Of a stretch of DNA of 64,000 nucleotides, positions 1 to 8,376 are shown piece after piece. The position numbers were made by a program, and so were the translations under genes. The stretch comes from Singulisphaera acidiphila DSM 18658 (GTDB lineage Bacteria > Planctomycetota > Planctomycetia > Isosphaerales > Isosphaeraceae), in assembly GCF_000242455.2 (NCBI RefSeq), contig NC_019892.1, positions 6,768,744-6,832,743 of the forward strand, read 5' to 3'. Numbering within the stretch: the first letter of the stretch is position 1; each line of letters starts with the position of its first letter. The notes under the pieces are model-generated. The model saw only the letters and a program-made list of their open reading frames with translations. It was not told the DNA's origin and searched no databases.

Positions 1-424
1 AGGCCGGAAGGATGTCGACCCCACCAAGATCATCGCCGCCGGCTGGTCGCTCGGTGGGGCGGTCGCCCTCGACCTGGCCTCGCGCGGGAAGGTCGCGGGG
101 GTCATCTCCTTCTGCACCTTCACCAGCATGGCCGAGATGGCCAGGCGCAATCTTCCGTTGCTCCCTGCCTCACTCCTCTTGAGGCACCGGTTCGATAACG
201 AATCGAAGATCGCCAAGGTGACCTGCCCAATCCTGATCGGGCACGGTCGGCGCGATACACTGATTCCTCACTCGATGTCCGACCGCCTGGCCGAAGCCGC
301 GCGAGCCCCCGTCATGAGATTTACGGTGGAAGAAGCTGGTCACAACGACTTCTTCGCCACAGGCGGCGATCAAGTCCTCGACGCGATGCGGACTTTCATT
401 GCACCCTACGTGCGCACCGAGTGA
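1..424 (+). CDS. alpha/beta hydrolase, 5'-truncated by the window edge
   Basis: The reading frame is open from base 2 to the stop at 422-424, so the N-terminus lies outside the window. The visible part carries the nucleophile elbow GWSLGG, an acid region GRRDTLIP and a late histidine in EEAGHNDFF, which together give a Ser-Asp-His triad in the usual order for serine hydrolases. This is the C-terminal half of an alpha/beta hydrolase of the type often annotated as dienelactone hydrolase or prolyl oligopeptidase-like. The substrate cannot be told. A strong hairpin with a T run follows the stop, so the gene ends a transcript. Confidence 0.85.
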   Translation, partial: GRKDVDPTKIIAAGWSLGGAVALDLASRGKVAGVISFCTFTSMAEMARRNLPLLPASLLLRHRFDNESKIAKVTCPILIGHGRRDTLIPHSMSDRLAEAARAPVMRFTVEEAGHNDFFATGGDQVLDAMRTFIAPYVRTE

Positions 425-469
425 CGGCGGGCCGTCGAGTTTGAGCTTATTCCGCTCGATTTCCAAGTT

Positions 470-500
470 AAGCAGGGAGCAGATCGCTCCCTGCTTTTTG
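470..500 (+). terminator. intrinsic terminator after the alpha/beta hydrolase
   Basis: An 11-bp perfect stem (AAGCAGGGAGC pairing with GCTCCCTGCTT) with a 5-base AGATC loop is followed directly by a run of T. It lies about 45 bases after the hydrolase stop. Confidence 0.8.
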
Positions 501-523
501 CTTTACTTTAACGCGACGTCACA

Positions 524-552
524 AAGACAGGGAGCGATCCGCTCCCTGTCTT
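524..552 (-). terminator. hairpin terminator after purQ
   Basis: A 12-bp perfect stem (arm AAGACAGGGAGC) closes on a GATCC loop. It lies 13 bases beyond the purQ stop on the minus strand and is followed there by a short T-rich stretch. Its core is closely related to the hairpins at 470-500 and 8294-8336. Confidence 0.65.
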
Positions 553-565
553 CAAACGGCTTCGC

Positions 566-1342
566 TTAGCGAAGGGAAGCAATCGCGCTCTGGAAAATGC
601 GAAGGCCATCGCACGAGAGGTCTGAGCCTGGGTCGCGTCGGGTCCATCGGGGGTGGTGGATCGGATCGATGTACCGCTCGGGGTGGGGCATCAGCCCAAA
701 GATTCGGCCCGTTGGGTCGCAGAGCCCAGCCACTGCGCCCGGCGTCCCGTTGGGGTTGGCCGGATACTCCTGGGTTGGTGCGCCGGACGCATCGACATAG
801 CGCAGGACGACCTGGCCGGCGGTCTCCAGCGCGGTGAGGGCGTTGGGATCGGCCAGAAGGAACTTGCCCTCGCCGTGGGCGACGGGAAGCTCGATCGGGG
901 CCGCGTCGGTAATGAACGGCGAGAGACCGGGTTGGGGCTGCATCCGGACCCAACGCGACTCGAACCGGCCCGATTCGTTCTGGGTCAGCGTCGCCTTGGT
1001 TTGCGACGAACCACCAGGGAGGAGCCCGGCGCGGACCAGGACCTGGAAGCCGTTGCAAATACCCAAGAGCAGGCCGCCACGCTCGTGGAAATGGCGCAAG
1101 GCGTCACTGAGGACGGTGCCCAGGCGGGTCGCGAAGATCCGGCCCGCCCCCAGGTCGTCACCGTACGAGAACCCGCCGGGAATGGTCAGGATCTGGAAGC
1201 GGTTGAGAGTCTGGGAGTCTTCCAGCAAGCGGGCAATGTGCCAGGTTTCCACCTCAGCGCCGGCCTGCTCCCAGGCGAAGGCGGTCTCTTCGTTGCAGTT
1301 GGTGCCGGGAGCGCGGAGAACGATCACGCGGGGACTTGCCAT
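566..1342 (-). CDS. purQ: phosphoribosylformylglycinamidine synthase, glutaminase subunit
   Basis: PurQ supplies ammonia from glutamine to PurL for the conversion of FGAR to FGAM, the fourth step of purine synthesis. The 258-residue protein is a class I glutamine amidotransferase: the nucleophile is Cys96 in GICNGFQ, and His220 and Glu222 lie in MPHPERY. The oxyanion-region motif IPGGFSYGDDL is present near residue 54. The ATG at 1342 has an AGGA-type ribosome site. It lies downstream of purL on the same strand, but the two are separated by a NYN-domain gene and a hairpin (1379-1417). Identification is firm. Confidence 0.96.
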   Translation of the reverse strand: MASPRVIVLRAPGTNCNEETAFAWEQAGAEVETWHIARLLEDSQTLNRFQILTIPGGFSYGDDLGAGRIFATRLGTVLSDALRHFHERGGLLLGICNGFQVLVRAGLLPGGSSQTKATLTQNESGRFESRWVRMQPQPGLSPFITDAAPIELPVAHGEGKFLLADPNALTALETAGQVVLRYVDASGAPTQEYPANPNGTPGAVAGLCDPTGRIFGLMPHPERYIDPIHHPRWTRRDPGSDLSCDGLRIFQSAIASLR

Positions 1343-1378
1343 GGAGAAAGCATCCTGAGTCGGAGACGTCGGCCCTCG

Positions 1379-1417
1379 GCCCCCTCGTGATTGGATCGGA
1401 TTGGTCCGAGAGGGGGC
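1379..1417 (-). terminator. hairpin between the NYN gene and purQ
   Basis: An 8-bp perfect inverted repeat (GCCCCCTC and GAGGGGGC) spans a 23-base loop in the 88-base gap between the NYN gene stop and the purQ start. There is no T run, so it could be a weak terminator, a processing site or an mRNA-stability element separating purQ from the upstream genes. Confidence 0.35.
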
Positions 1418-1430
1418 AGCGAGGGACGGG

Positions 1431-2264
1431 TCAGTAATTACCCTCGCTGGGGGAGTAGGATGTTGCCGGATAATCGACCTCGGCCCGATAGGCGAGGTTG
1501 CGCCGGATCAGGTCGGCCTCGTAAACCTGGACGACAAAATCGGCGGCGATTTTGAGCCGGGAGGAGGCCCCCTTCGCCGGGAAGTCGGCCGGTGCGCCGC
1601 GGCGGAACTCGGCCACGCCGACGTGCTTCGACCGCCCCTTCACGTAGTTGATGCCCGGGATCCCGTCCGCGTCGCCTGAGATCAGGAGGGCGATGTCGTA
1701 GGTGTCCTGGAGCGCCACCATGTCCACCGCGAGACTGGTGTCGAGCCCCTTCTCATTGAGGGTGTGGTGGAGCAGGTCGACCTTCCAATGCCCTTCCTGG
1801 CGAATCTCCACGAAGTCGGTCGCGGCCTGGACGCCGTGATAGAACCGCTTCTTACGCTCCAGGGCCCGCCGCTTCCCTTCGTACCACTCGCGGGTTTCGT
1901 TGAAGCAGAGGTTCCAGGCCTCTTCCGCCTGCCGGTCGCCGGGCAGGTCGGGCTGGCGACGGCTGACGTCTTCGAGATAGCTGTCACGCAGCCTCGGATT
2001 GAGCTCAAACCGGCTCCGAAGACGCGACTCCGCTTTCGGATCGTTCAGGTCCCACTCATCCATCTTTCCAACAACGTACCAATAAATTCGCGAATGCTGG
2101 GCCGAGGGCCAGGGAGACCCTTCGGCGAAAGTCCGGCCCCAATAGTGGACGCTTTGCTCGAACACGTGGCGGTAGAACGAACCGTAGTCATCGACCCGCA
2201 GGTTTAAGTGTTTCAATACACCGTCGAGATTCGAGCCGTCGACGAAAGTGACGAACCGAAGCAT
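1431..2264 (-). CDS. NYN-domain (LabA/DUF88-like) putative ribonuclease
   Basis: The protein begins with FVTFVDGSN, the first acidic motif of NYN domains (PIN-like nuclease fold), and has later acidic patches in LAVDMVALQD and ALLISGDADG, where the metal-binding aspartates of this fold are expected. It is therefore a likely metal-dependent RNase, 277 residues long. I chose the ATG at 2264 because AAGGA lies nine bases upstream and the domain starts immediately. An earlier ATG at 2297 is possible. The gene sits 57 bases after purL and 88 bases before purQ on the same strand, so it is probably co-transcribed with purine genes. No partner or substrate can be inferred directly. Confidence 0.8.
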   Translation of the reverse strand: MLRFVTFVDGSNLDGVLKHLNLRVDDYGSFYRHVFEQSVHYWGRTFAEGSPWPSAQHSRIYWYVVGKMDEWDLNDPKAESRLRSRFELNPRLRDSYLEDVSRRQPDLPGDRQAEEAWNLCFNETREWYEGKRRALERKKRFYHGVQAATDFVEIRQEGHWKVDLLHHTLNEKGLDTSLAVDMVALQDTYDIALLISGDADGIPGINYVKGRSKHVGVAEFRRGAPADFPAKGASSRLKIAADFVVQVYEADLIRRNLAYRAEVDYPATSYSPSEGNY

Positions 2265-2321
2265 TTTTTGAGTCCTTGTTTGTTCGAAAAATTCCATGTT
2301 CAAAGTGTGCTTGCCTTTCCC

Positions 2322-5192
2322 CTACCAACGCAGAGGACTTTGCCAGGCCTCTTTCAGAACGGACACAGACGCATCGATCACGGACGTAGCGCCAAGTCCC
2401 ACAATGGTCAGTCGGGCCGGAGACGAGTCAATTCCACCGGTCACCTCGCCGAGTCGCCCCAAGGGCAAGCCGGCAAAGAGCTCGGTCAAAGCTTGGGCGT
2501 TCTCAGGCAGAACTTCGAGCAGGAATCGTGTGGGCGATTCCGAGAACAAGAGGGCCGCATCGTGCGCGGCGTCTTCATCACGGGGCAAGTCTTGGAGGTT
2601 TACCTTCGCCCCCAGACCGCCCGCCAGAGCCATTTCCGCCAGCGCGACGGCCAAGCCCCCTTCACTGAGGTCGTGGCAGCTTCGGATCAAGCCACGGTTA
2701 ATCGCGGCATGAAGCCGCTGGAAGAGCGGCCGGCCGGTCGTCGGTTCCACTCGGGGCACGCGGCCCCCTTCAATCCCTTGGATCATTGTCCAGTGCGAGC
2801 CCCCCAGCTCGAGCCGGGTCTGACCGAGCACGAACAGGAGATTTCCCGCCTTTTTGAGGTCCATCGTGACGCATTTGCGCACGTCGGGGACCTGTCCCAT
2901 GGCGCTGATCAAGAGCGTCGGGGGGATTGCCCGGCTCTTACCTTCATGGGTGTATTCATTGTAAAGGCTATCTTTACCCGAGACGAACGGCGTGCCGTAA
3001 GCCACGGCCACGTCGAGGCACCCCTGGGCGGCGCGAACGAGCGAGCCGAGTGTTTCGGGACGCTCGGTATTGCCCCAGCAGAAGTTGTCGAGCAAGGCGA
3101 TCCGGTCCGGGTCAGCACCAACCGCCACGCAGTTGCGAATCGCCTCGTCGATCACGCAGCCGGCCATGGCGTACGGATCGAGCCGGCCGTAGCGCGGGTT
3201 GATCCCGCAAGAGACCGCCAGGCCCCTCGTGGAGCCGCGCACCGGGAGTACCACCGAGGCGTCACCGGGCCCGTCGTCCTGGACGCCGACGAGTGGCTTC
3301 ACGACCGTTCGCGCTTGGACTTCGTGGTCGTACTGGCGGACGATCCACTCCTTGCTACAGACGTCCCACGACGCCATGATCCGGGTCAGATCCGCCGTGT
3401 AGTCCGCCCGGTCGGGGAGCGCAATTTCGAGGATCGGCGGCGGGGTGAACGTGGCGTCACGGACGACGGCCGGCCGCCCTTCGTGGAGGAAATCCATCGA
3501 GAGGTCGGCTACTGTCTCGTTCTGGTAGCGCAAGGTCAAGCGGCCGGTTGCGACGAACTCGCCGAGGTCGGTCGCTTCGACCGACTCGCTGGCGCACAGC
3601 GCTTCGAGCGCCTGCAATGATTCCGGGGGAACGGCCAGGACCATCCGTTCCTGGGCTTCGGAGATCCAGATCTCGGTATAAGAGAGCCCTTCGTACTTGA
3701 GCGGAGCGCGATCGAGATCGACGACGGCGCCGAGCTCCGCGCCCATCTCGCCGACCGCCGAGCTGAACCCCCCCGCGCCGCAGTCGGTGATCGAGCGGAA
3801 GAGGCCCCGGTCTCTTGCCTGCATGATCACGTCGAGGACCATCTTCTCGGTGATCGCGTTGCCGATCTGGACCGCGCCCCCGGAGATGCTTTCGCTGTCG
3901 CTGGTCAGCTCGGCCGAGCTGAAGGTGGCCCCGTGGATACCGTCTCGGCCGGTCCGGCCGCCGATGGCGACGATCCGGTCCCCTGGTTCCACATGCTTCT
4001 CCGAGAGGCCACGCGGGATCAGCCCGATGGTGCCGCAGAAGACGAGCGGGTTGGCCAGGTAGTCGGGATCGACGACGAGCGCTCCGTTGACGGTCGGAAT
4101 GCCCATCCGGTTGCCGTAGTCGCGCACCCCGGCGACGATCCCCTTCAGAACGCGCTTGGGATGAAGCACGCCTGCGGGAAGTTCATCGGGGGGGAAGTCG
4201 GGCGGGGCGACGCAAAAGACGTCGGTGTTGCAGATCGGCTTCGCCCCGAGCCCGGTCCCCATCGGGTCGCGGATCACGCCACCCAGGCCGGTGTTCGCTC
4301 CGCCGTAGGGATCGATCGCGGACGGATGATTGTGGGTCTCGACCTTGAAGCAGACGTCGTAGGCGTCATCGAACCGGACGACGCCCGCATTATCCGCGAA
4401 GACGCTGACGAGCCAGTCGGGGTTGAGGATCTGGGTCGCCTGGAAGATCGTCTTCTTGAGGAGGTTCGTGATGACCTCATCTTCGAACCGGATGAGCCCT
4501 CGCAACGTCTTGTGCGAACAGTGTTCGCTCCAGGTTTGCGCCAGGGTCTCGAGTTCGCAGTCGGTCGGGTCGCGGCCGAGTTCGGCGAAGTGAGCCTGAA
4601 TCGACTGCATCTCCTCCAGGCTAAGATAGAGTTGCCCCTCTTTGCTCAGTTTCACGAGCGCGGGGGCGTCCATCGTCCGGATCGGCACGTCCACGCGCTG
4701 GAGCCGATAGGGATGGCCTTGTCCGAGCCGATCGAGCGAAAGAGCGCCGACGATCGCCTGCTCGACCGCGTCATTGGAGAGGACGCGTTGAATGAGGCGG
4801 GGAAGCGACTCGGCCGGTCCGTCGATCCGGTAGGTTCGGATCGTCCGCACGCTCTCGACGGCAAACCCGAGAGCACGAAGCGTGGCCAGCGCACTTTCCG
4901 CCTCGGGGTCGGTCACCCCGGGCTTGGGGAGGACGTGAACCGTGGTGCCCGCTCCGGTCACGGTCTGACCGCTGGGCCGGACCGCGAACGTCTCGACGAT
5001 CGGGTCGACCAGGAGCGTCTGGGCGGCACGCTGGACGTCCTCGCCGTCGAGCGCCCCTTCGAGCAAGAATCCCCGGCTCGCCGCGATTCGCCAAGGGCCG
5101 GAGAGCCCCAACTCGGCCGCCTCGGCCGCCAGGCGAACTCCTTCGCGGTCCGCGTTACCGGCAGCGGGATCGATTTGTAAGTGCCATAACAT
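2322..5192 (-). CDS. purL: phosphoribosylformylglycinamidine synthase, large subunit with two N-terminal PurS-like domains
   Basis: PurL performs the ATP-dependent amidation of FGAR to FGAM. The core carries the TWSEHCSHKTLRG motif near residue 228, FKVETHNHPS in the first PurM-like half, a second ATP-grasp-like half, and GKDSLYNEY later on. Two successive PurS-like segments precede it: residues 1-75, and about 80-145 with VHVLPKPGVTDPEAESAL. This replaces a separate purS gene; none is seen nearby. I start the protein at the ATG at 5192 because the first PurS strand begins there. The frame stays open to 5414, but that extension is not similar to PurS. The length is 956 residues, between the small (about 740) and large (about 1300) PurL forms. 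Confidence 0.93.
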   Translation of the reverse strand: MLWHLQIDPAAGNADREGVRLAAEAAELGLSGPWRIAASRGFLLEGALDGEDVQRAAQTLLVDPIVETFAVRPSGQTVTGAGTTVHVLPKPGVTDPEAESALATLRALGFAVESVRTIRTYRIDGPAESLPRLIQRVLSNDAVEQAIVGALSLDRLGQGHPYRLQRVDVPIRTMDAPALVKLSKEGQLYLSLEEMQSIQAHFAELGRDPTDCELETLAQTWSEHCSHKTLRGLIRFEDEVITNLLKKTIFQATQILNPDWLVSVFADNAGVVRFDDAYDVCFKVETHNHPSAIDPYGGANTGLGGVIRDPMGTGLGAKPICNTDVFCVAPPDFPPDELPAGVLHPKRVLKGIVAGVRDYGNRMGIPTVNGALVVDPDYLANPLVFCGTIGLIPRGLSEKHVEPGDRIVAIGGRTGRDGIHGATFSSAELTSDSESISGGAVQIGNAITEKMVLDVIMQARDRGLFRSITDCGAGGFSSAVGEMGAELGAVVDLDRAPLKYEGLSYTEIWISEAQERMVLAVPPESLQALEALCASESVEATDLGEFVATGRLTLRYQNETVADLSMDFLHEGRPAVVRDATFTPPPILEIALPDRADYTADLTRIMASWDVCSKEWIVRQYDHEVQARTVVKPLVGVQDDGPGDASVVLPVRGSTRGLAVSCGINPRYGRLDPYAMAGCVIDEAIRNCVAVGADPDRIALLDNFCWGNTERPETLGSLVRAAQGCLDVAVAYGTPFVSGKDSLYNEYTHEGKSRAIPPTLLISAMGQVPDVRKCVTMDLKKAGNLLFVLGQTRLELGGSHWTMIQGIEGGRVPRVEPTTGRPLFQRLHAAINRGLIRSCHDLSEGGLAVALAEMALAGGLGAKVNLQDLPRDEDAAHDAALLFSESPTRFLLEVLPENAQALTELFAGLPLGRLGEVTGGIDSSPARLTIVGLGATSVIDASVSVLKEAWQSPLRW

Positions 5193-5543
5193 ATAGGTAA
5201 CGTTCTTGTCCCTAAGGATCCATAACGCCTGGGTTGAAAGAAACTCGTCTCGCCTATCAAAACTAGGCTTGGGAATTCGATAACTCTCCGGGCCGGAACG
5301 GAACTCACTCGTTCCGGGCGTCGGGTCGTTGTACCAGTGGACCAGTCGCGTTGAGGCGATTGAGCCGGCCGGCGTGGCGAGGCGAGTGACATCGAGGTTC
5401 AAAAGGATCGGCAATGACCGGATCGGTCGCGGGGGCGGGACGCTTATCCTCGTTGGGGTGTCAATGGACTCATTAAATCAACCAAAAGTTCCAAAAGTCG
5501 TGTTCTTGCGTCGATCTGATCGTGGCCAGATCGGGGCCTGTCG

Positions 5544-6446
5544 TCAACCGTTCGTTGTTCCGGAACCATTGAGCGAATCGAAATGGGCCCGCCGGTTCTT
5601 GGCGTGATCCCACCAGGCGATGATTCCTTGTTCGTCGTCGGCCTCGAGGGCCGATTCCAGGCCGGCCAGTGAGCTGCGAAACGTCTTGAGCGACTCCAGG
5701 ATCGGCGCCCGGTTCTCCCGAAAGATGCCGGCCCAGAGCGACGCGTCGGAACCGGCGACCCGGGTTCCGTCGCGGTAAGCGCCCGCCGCCATGGTCAGCG
5801 TTTCGCGGGGAATCGAGCCGGCCAGGGCCGCGGCAACCGCATGGGGTAGATGGCTCGTCAAGGCCAGCGCCAAGTCGTGTTCGCGGGGAGAGAGCTCGAT
5901 CAGCCGGCACCCCAGGCTGCTCCAGAAGGTTCGCGCTCGTTGCAGTCGATCGGTGGGGGTCTTCTCGGTGGGGGTCAGGATACAGGCTTTGGCCTCGAAC
6001 AGGTCAGGGGCCGCAGCGGCGACCCCCTTCCGCTCCGACCCGGCGATGGGGTGGCCGCCGACAAAGCAGGCTCGAGCGCGAGGGTCGAGCTCGACCGCCT
6101 CGACGATTCGCTGCTTCGTACTACCGGCGTCGGTGACCAAGACCCCTTGAGGGCCGAGTTCCGCCACGCTCCGAACGTCGTCGGCGATCCGGGTGACGGG
6201 CGTGCAAACCACAACGACGTCGGCCCCGTTTACGCCCTGACCCAGCTCGGTCGTGCCGGCGTCAATGGCGCCGAGCTCAACCGCTTCCGCCAGTCTGGCC
6301 GCGTCGCGTCCAATCCCGACGACTCGATCGGCGAGGCCCCGAGAACGAATTGCCTGCCCGATCGACCCCCCAATCAGGCCGACACCGATAATGGCTACCG
6401 TTCCAAGACGCTCCAACACACCCGAGCCCTTTCCGAGATTCACCAT
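5544..6446 (-). CDS. tyrA: prephenate/arogenate dehydrogenase
   Basis: TyrA oxidises prephenate (or arogenate) with NAD(P)+ on the route to tyrosine. The N-terminal Rossmann loop GVGLIGGSIG is followed by VTDAGSTK and the GGHPIAGSE motif characteristic of the family, then the helical C-terminal half with LTSHLPHAVA. The ATG at 6446 gives about 300 residues. An alternative TTG start lies at 6470. No chorismate mutase or ACT domain is visible, so this is the monofunctional form. It is on the same strand as purL but over 350 bases from it. Confidence 0.93.
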   Translation of the reverse strand: MVNLGKGSGVLERLGTVAIIGVGLIGGSIGQAIRSRGLADRVVGIGRDAARLAEAVELGAIDAGTTELGQGVNGADVVVVCTPVTRIADDVRSVAELGPQGVLVTDAGSTKQRIVEAVELDPRARACFVGGHPIAGSERKGVAAAAPDLFEAKACILTPTEKTPTDRLQRARTFWSSLGCRLIELSPREHDLALALTSHLPHAVAAALAGSIPRETLTMAAGAYRDGTRVAGSDASLWAGIFRENRAPILESLKTFRSSLAGLESALEADDEQGIIAWWDHAKNRRAHFDSLNGSGTTNG

Positions 6447-6777
6447 AGTGATTTTATCGACATCCCACAAAGAATGAGGCCCAACAACAAGTCGTCAAGG
6501 CGATATCAGTATCAGAGCCCAAAGCCGGCGCGACACTCATCCTCAACCCAAGTCAACCCGTTCTGTCCCGATCTTGCGAAACCAACAGGGAGCAATGCGG
6601 AATAAAAAGGCGACCCGCCACGAGAAAATCGGACTCTTATTATGGGTGCGGAAAGGGGCCAGATGGATCTTAATCAAAAAAACATCGGAGGCCAATCCCC
6701 CAGAACATCGGAAGCCCCGACTCGTCGTGCGACCGAGCGATTGGGGGGGGCTCGCCGAGCGGCAGAACGGACGGACA
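6447..6777. other. intergenic stretch, no gene seen
   Basis: These 331 bases separate the tyrA start from the end of the FHA kinase gene; both are on the minus strand. The tyrA promoter should be here, but I see no convincing -35/-10 pair, no structured RNA and no supported ORF. Confidence 0.5.
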
Positions 6778-8082
6778 TCAAGCATTACTGTCGAGAAACG
6801 GTCGGAGCGCCTCGGACATGGCCGCGGCCGATTTCCAGCGGTCACGCGGCTGCTTCTCAAGGGCCTTTCGCAGAATCCGCTCGAGACCTTCCGGCGCCTC
6901 GGGGCGATGGGCTCGGAGCGGAACCGAGGGGTTCTCGAGAATGATGCAGTAGGCGTCGGCTCGTTTGGGGTCGAAGTTGAGGTAGGGGTATTGGGACGTC
7001 AGCAGATAGTAAAGCGTCGCCCCCGCGCTATAGATGTCCGCCGGTTCCTTGATGTCGCGGAAGTCGCGAATGTGGTCGGGGGAAAGAAAGCCGACGGAAC
7101 CGCCAATGTCCCCTTGATGGGTCAGACCGATAAAGCCGCTATTTTCGCGAAAGTTCTTGGCCAGGCCGAAGTCGGATAGCTTGACCTGGGGACGTTGCGG
7201 CGGACCCATGACGAGCAGGTTCGAGGGCTTGACGTCACGATGGACATAGCCTCGGGAGTGGGCGTATTCGAGGGCGGAAAGTAGGAGCCGGCCAATCCTC
7301 GCCGTGGTTGCGACCGACAGCGGAGTGGACTGTCCCACAGCCCACTCCATGGCGTTCTTTCCCGCCACGTATTCCATGATGAGCTGGAATTGCCCCTCGA
7401 TTTCGAGGATGTCGTAGAAGGCGACGACGTTGGGATGGCATTGGCCGGTCGGCATCAAGAGATCTTTGAGAATGATCATCTCACGCCGAAAGTAGTCCCT
7501 GGCCTTGGCGCTGGCGGCCCCGGTCGGGATCATCATCTTGATGGCCACCTGCCGGTTGATCGAGAGCTGGCGGGCGAGGAAGACTTCGCCCATGCCGCCG
7601 AACCCGATCCGGCGCTCGATCAGATAGTCGGGATGCGTGGGAGGAAACTGTTTCCGGCGCGCCGAGCAAGCTTCGCAGAGCCAGGCCCCCGGAATGTCGT
7701 CCGTCAAGGTCGTATAAGGGCCGACGTCGGGAGCCGGTTGACCGCACCCGAGGCAATGGACCAGGCTCTTCCCTTCTTCGGTCTTGCGTTCGAGCTGAAC
7801 GACGAAGGCGCTGTCACCGGCGGTGATCACGTCGCCGTCACGAAGCACGCTCGATTCGACCCGGCGGCCGTTGACCTTCGTGCCGTTCGTGCTCCCCATG
7901 TCTTCCAGGGTGCAATGGAGTGGGCTGAGGTCGACGCGAAAGTGCTCGCGCGAGAGCAACCGGTCCTCATGCATCGAGAAACGCACATTCGACGATCGGC
8001 CGACCACACAAGTGTCGCGGTCGCTCAGGAGCTGTTCCTGGCCGGCGTGCGGACCCGATGTGACCCGAAGGACGACCTCCAT
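6778..8082 (-). CDS. FHA - zinc-ribbon - Ser/Thr protein kinase
   Basis: This 434-residue protein has an FHA domain (about residues 5-96, with GRSSNVRF, SREHFRV and GSTNGTKVNG), which binds phosphothreonine peptides. A zinc-ribbon-like insert follows, with Cys110, Cys113, Cys136 and Cys139. The Hanks-type kinase has the glycine loop IGFGGMGEVF, Lys182, the catalytic HRDVKPSN and DFGLAK. The usual APE motif reads SPD, a mild departure. There is no transmembrane segment, so it should be cytosolic. The ATG at 8082 is preceded by GGAG; the longer open frame upstream has no domain. It is a probable signalling kinase with unknown targets. Confidence 0.9.
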   Translation of the reverse strand: MEVVLRVTSGPHAGQEQLLSDRDTCVVGRSSNVRFSMHEDRLLSREHFRVDLSPLHCTLEDMGSTNGTKVNGRRVESSVLRDGDVITAGDSAFVVQLERKTEEGKSLVHCLGCGQPAPDVGPYTTLTDDIPGAWLCEACSARRKQFPPTHPDYLIERRIGFGGMGEVFLARQLSINRQVAIKMMIPTGAASAKARDYFRREMIILKDLLMPTGQCHPNVVAFYDILEIEGQFQLIMEYVAGKNAMEWAVGQSTPLSVATTARIGRLLLSALEYAHSRGYVHRDVKPSNLLVMGPPQRPQVKLSDFGLAKNFRENSGFIGLTHQGDIGGSVGFLSPDHIRDFRDIKEPADIYSAGATLYYLLTSQYPYLNFDPKRADAYCIILENPSVPLRAHRPEAPEGLERILRKALEKQPRDRWKSAAAMSEALRPFLDSNA

Positions 8083-8293
8083 CAAATTCTCCGAAGGACG
8101 ATCCGCGCAGAAGACAACAATGGGGAAGAAATCCCCATTTCCTCTTTCCTGGTATTCTACACGAGGTCGGTATCCCGCGCGAATCCGCGGTTCAGCGCCG
8201 AGGCCTTCCAATGCCCCGCAGACCCGTCCCCGGGCGACCCACTTGTTGGGGCTTTTTCGGGCGCATCGAGAGCGTGAGCTCCTTTGTCTTTTC

Positions 8294-8336
8294 TTTCCGG
8301 CGAGCGGGGAGCGATCCGCTTCCCGCTCGCTGGAAA
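8294..8336 (-). terminator. long hairpin downstream of the acyl-CoA-synthetase-like gene
   Basis: A 19-bp stem with two wobble pairs closes on a GATCC loop, about 40 bases after the stop of the minus-strand ligase gene. There is no clear T run. It shares the AGC-GATCC-GCT tip with the hairpin at 524-552. The rest of the gap from 8083 to 8376 shows nothing else. Confidence 0.5.
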
Positions 8337-8376
8337 ATCGAACCCAGGAGGCGAGTGGTTCGCGGGAGCCAGGGAT

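Noticed and set aside
2208..3620. Plus-strand open frame of 470 codons
   Set aside because: Antisense of the NYN gene and purL; no recognisable protein.
3933..5180. Plus-strand open frame of 415 codons
   Set aside because: It is the antisense of purL, has no domain pattern, and arises from the high GC content.
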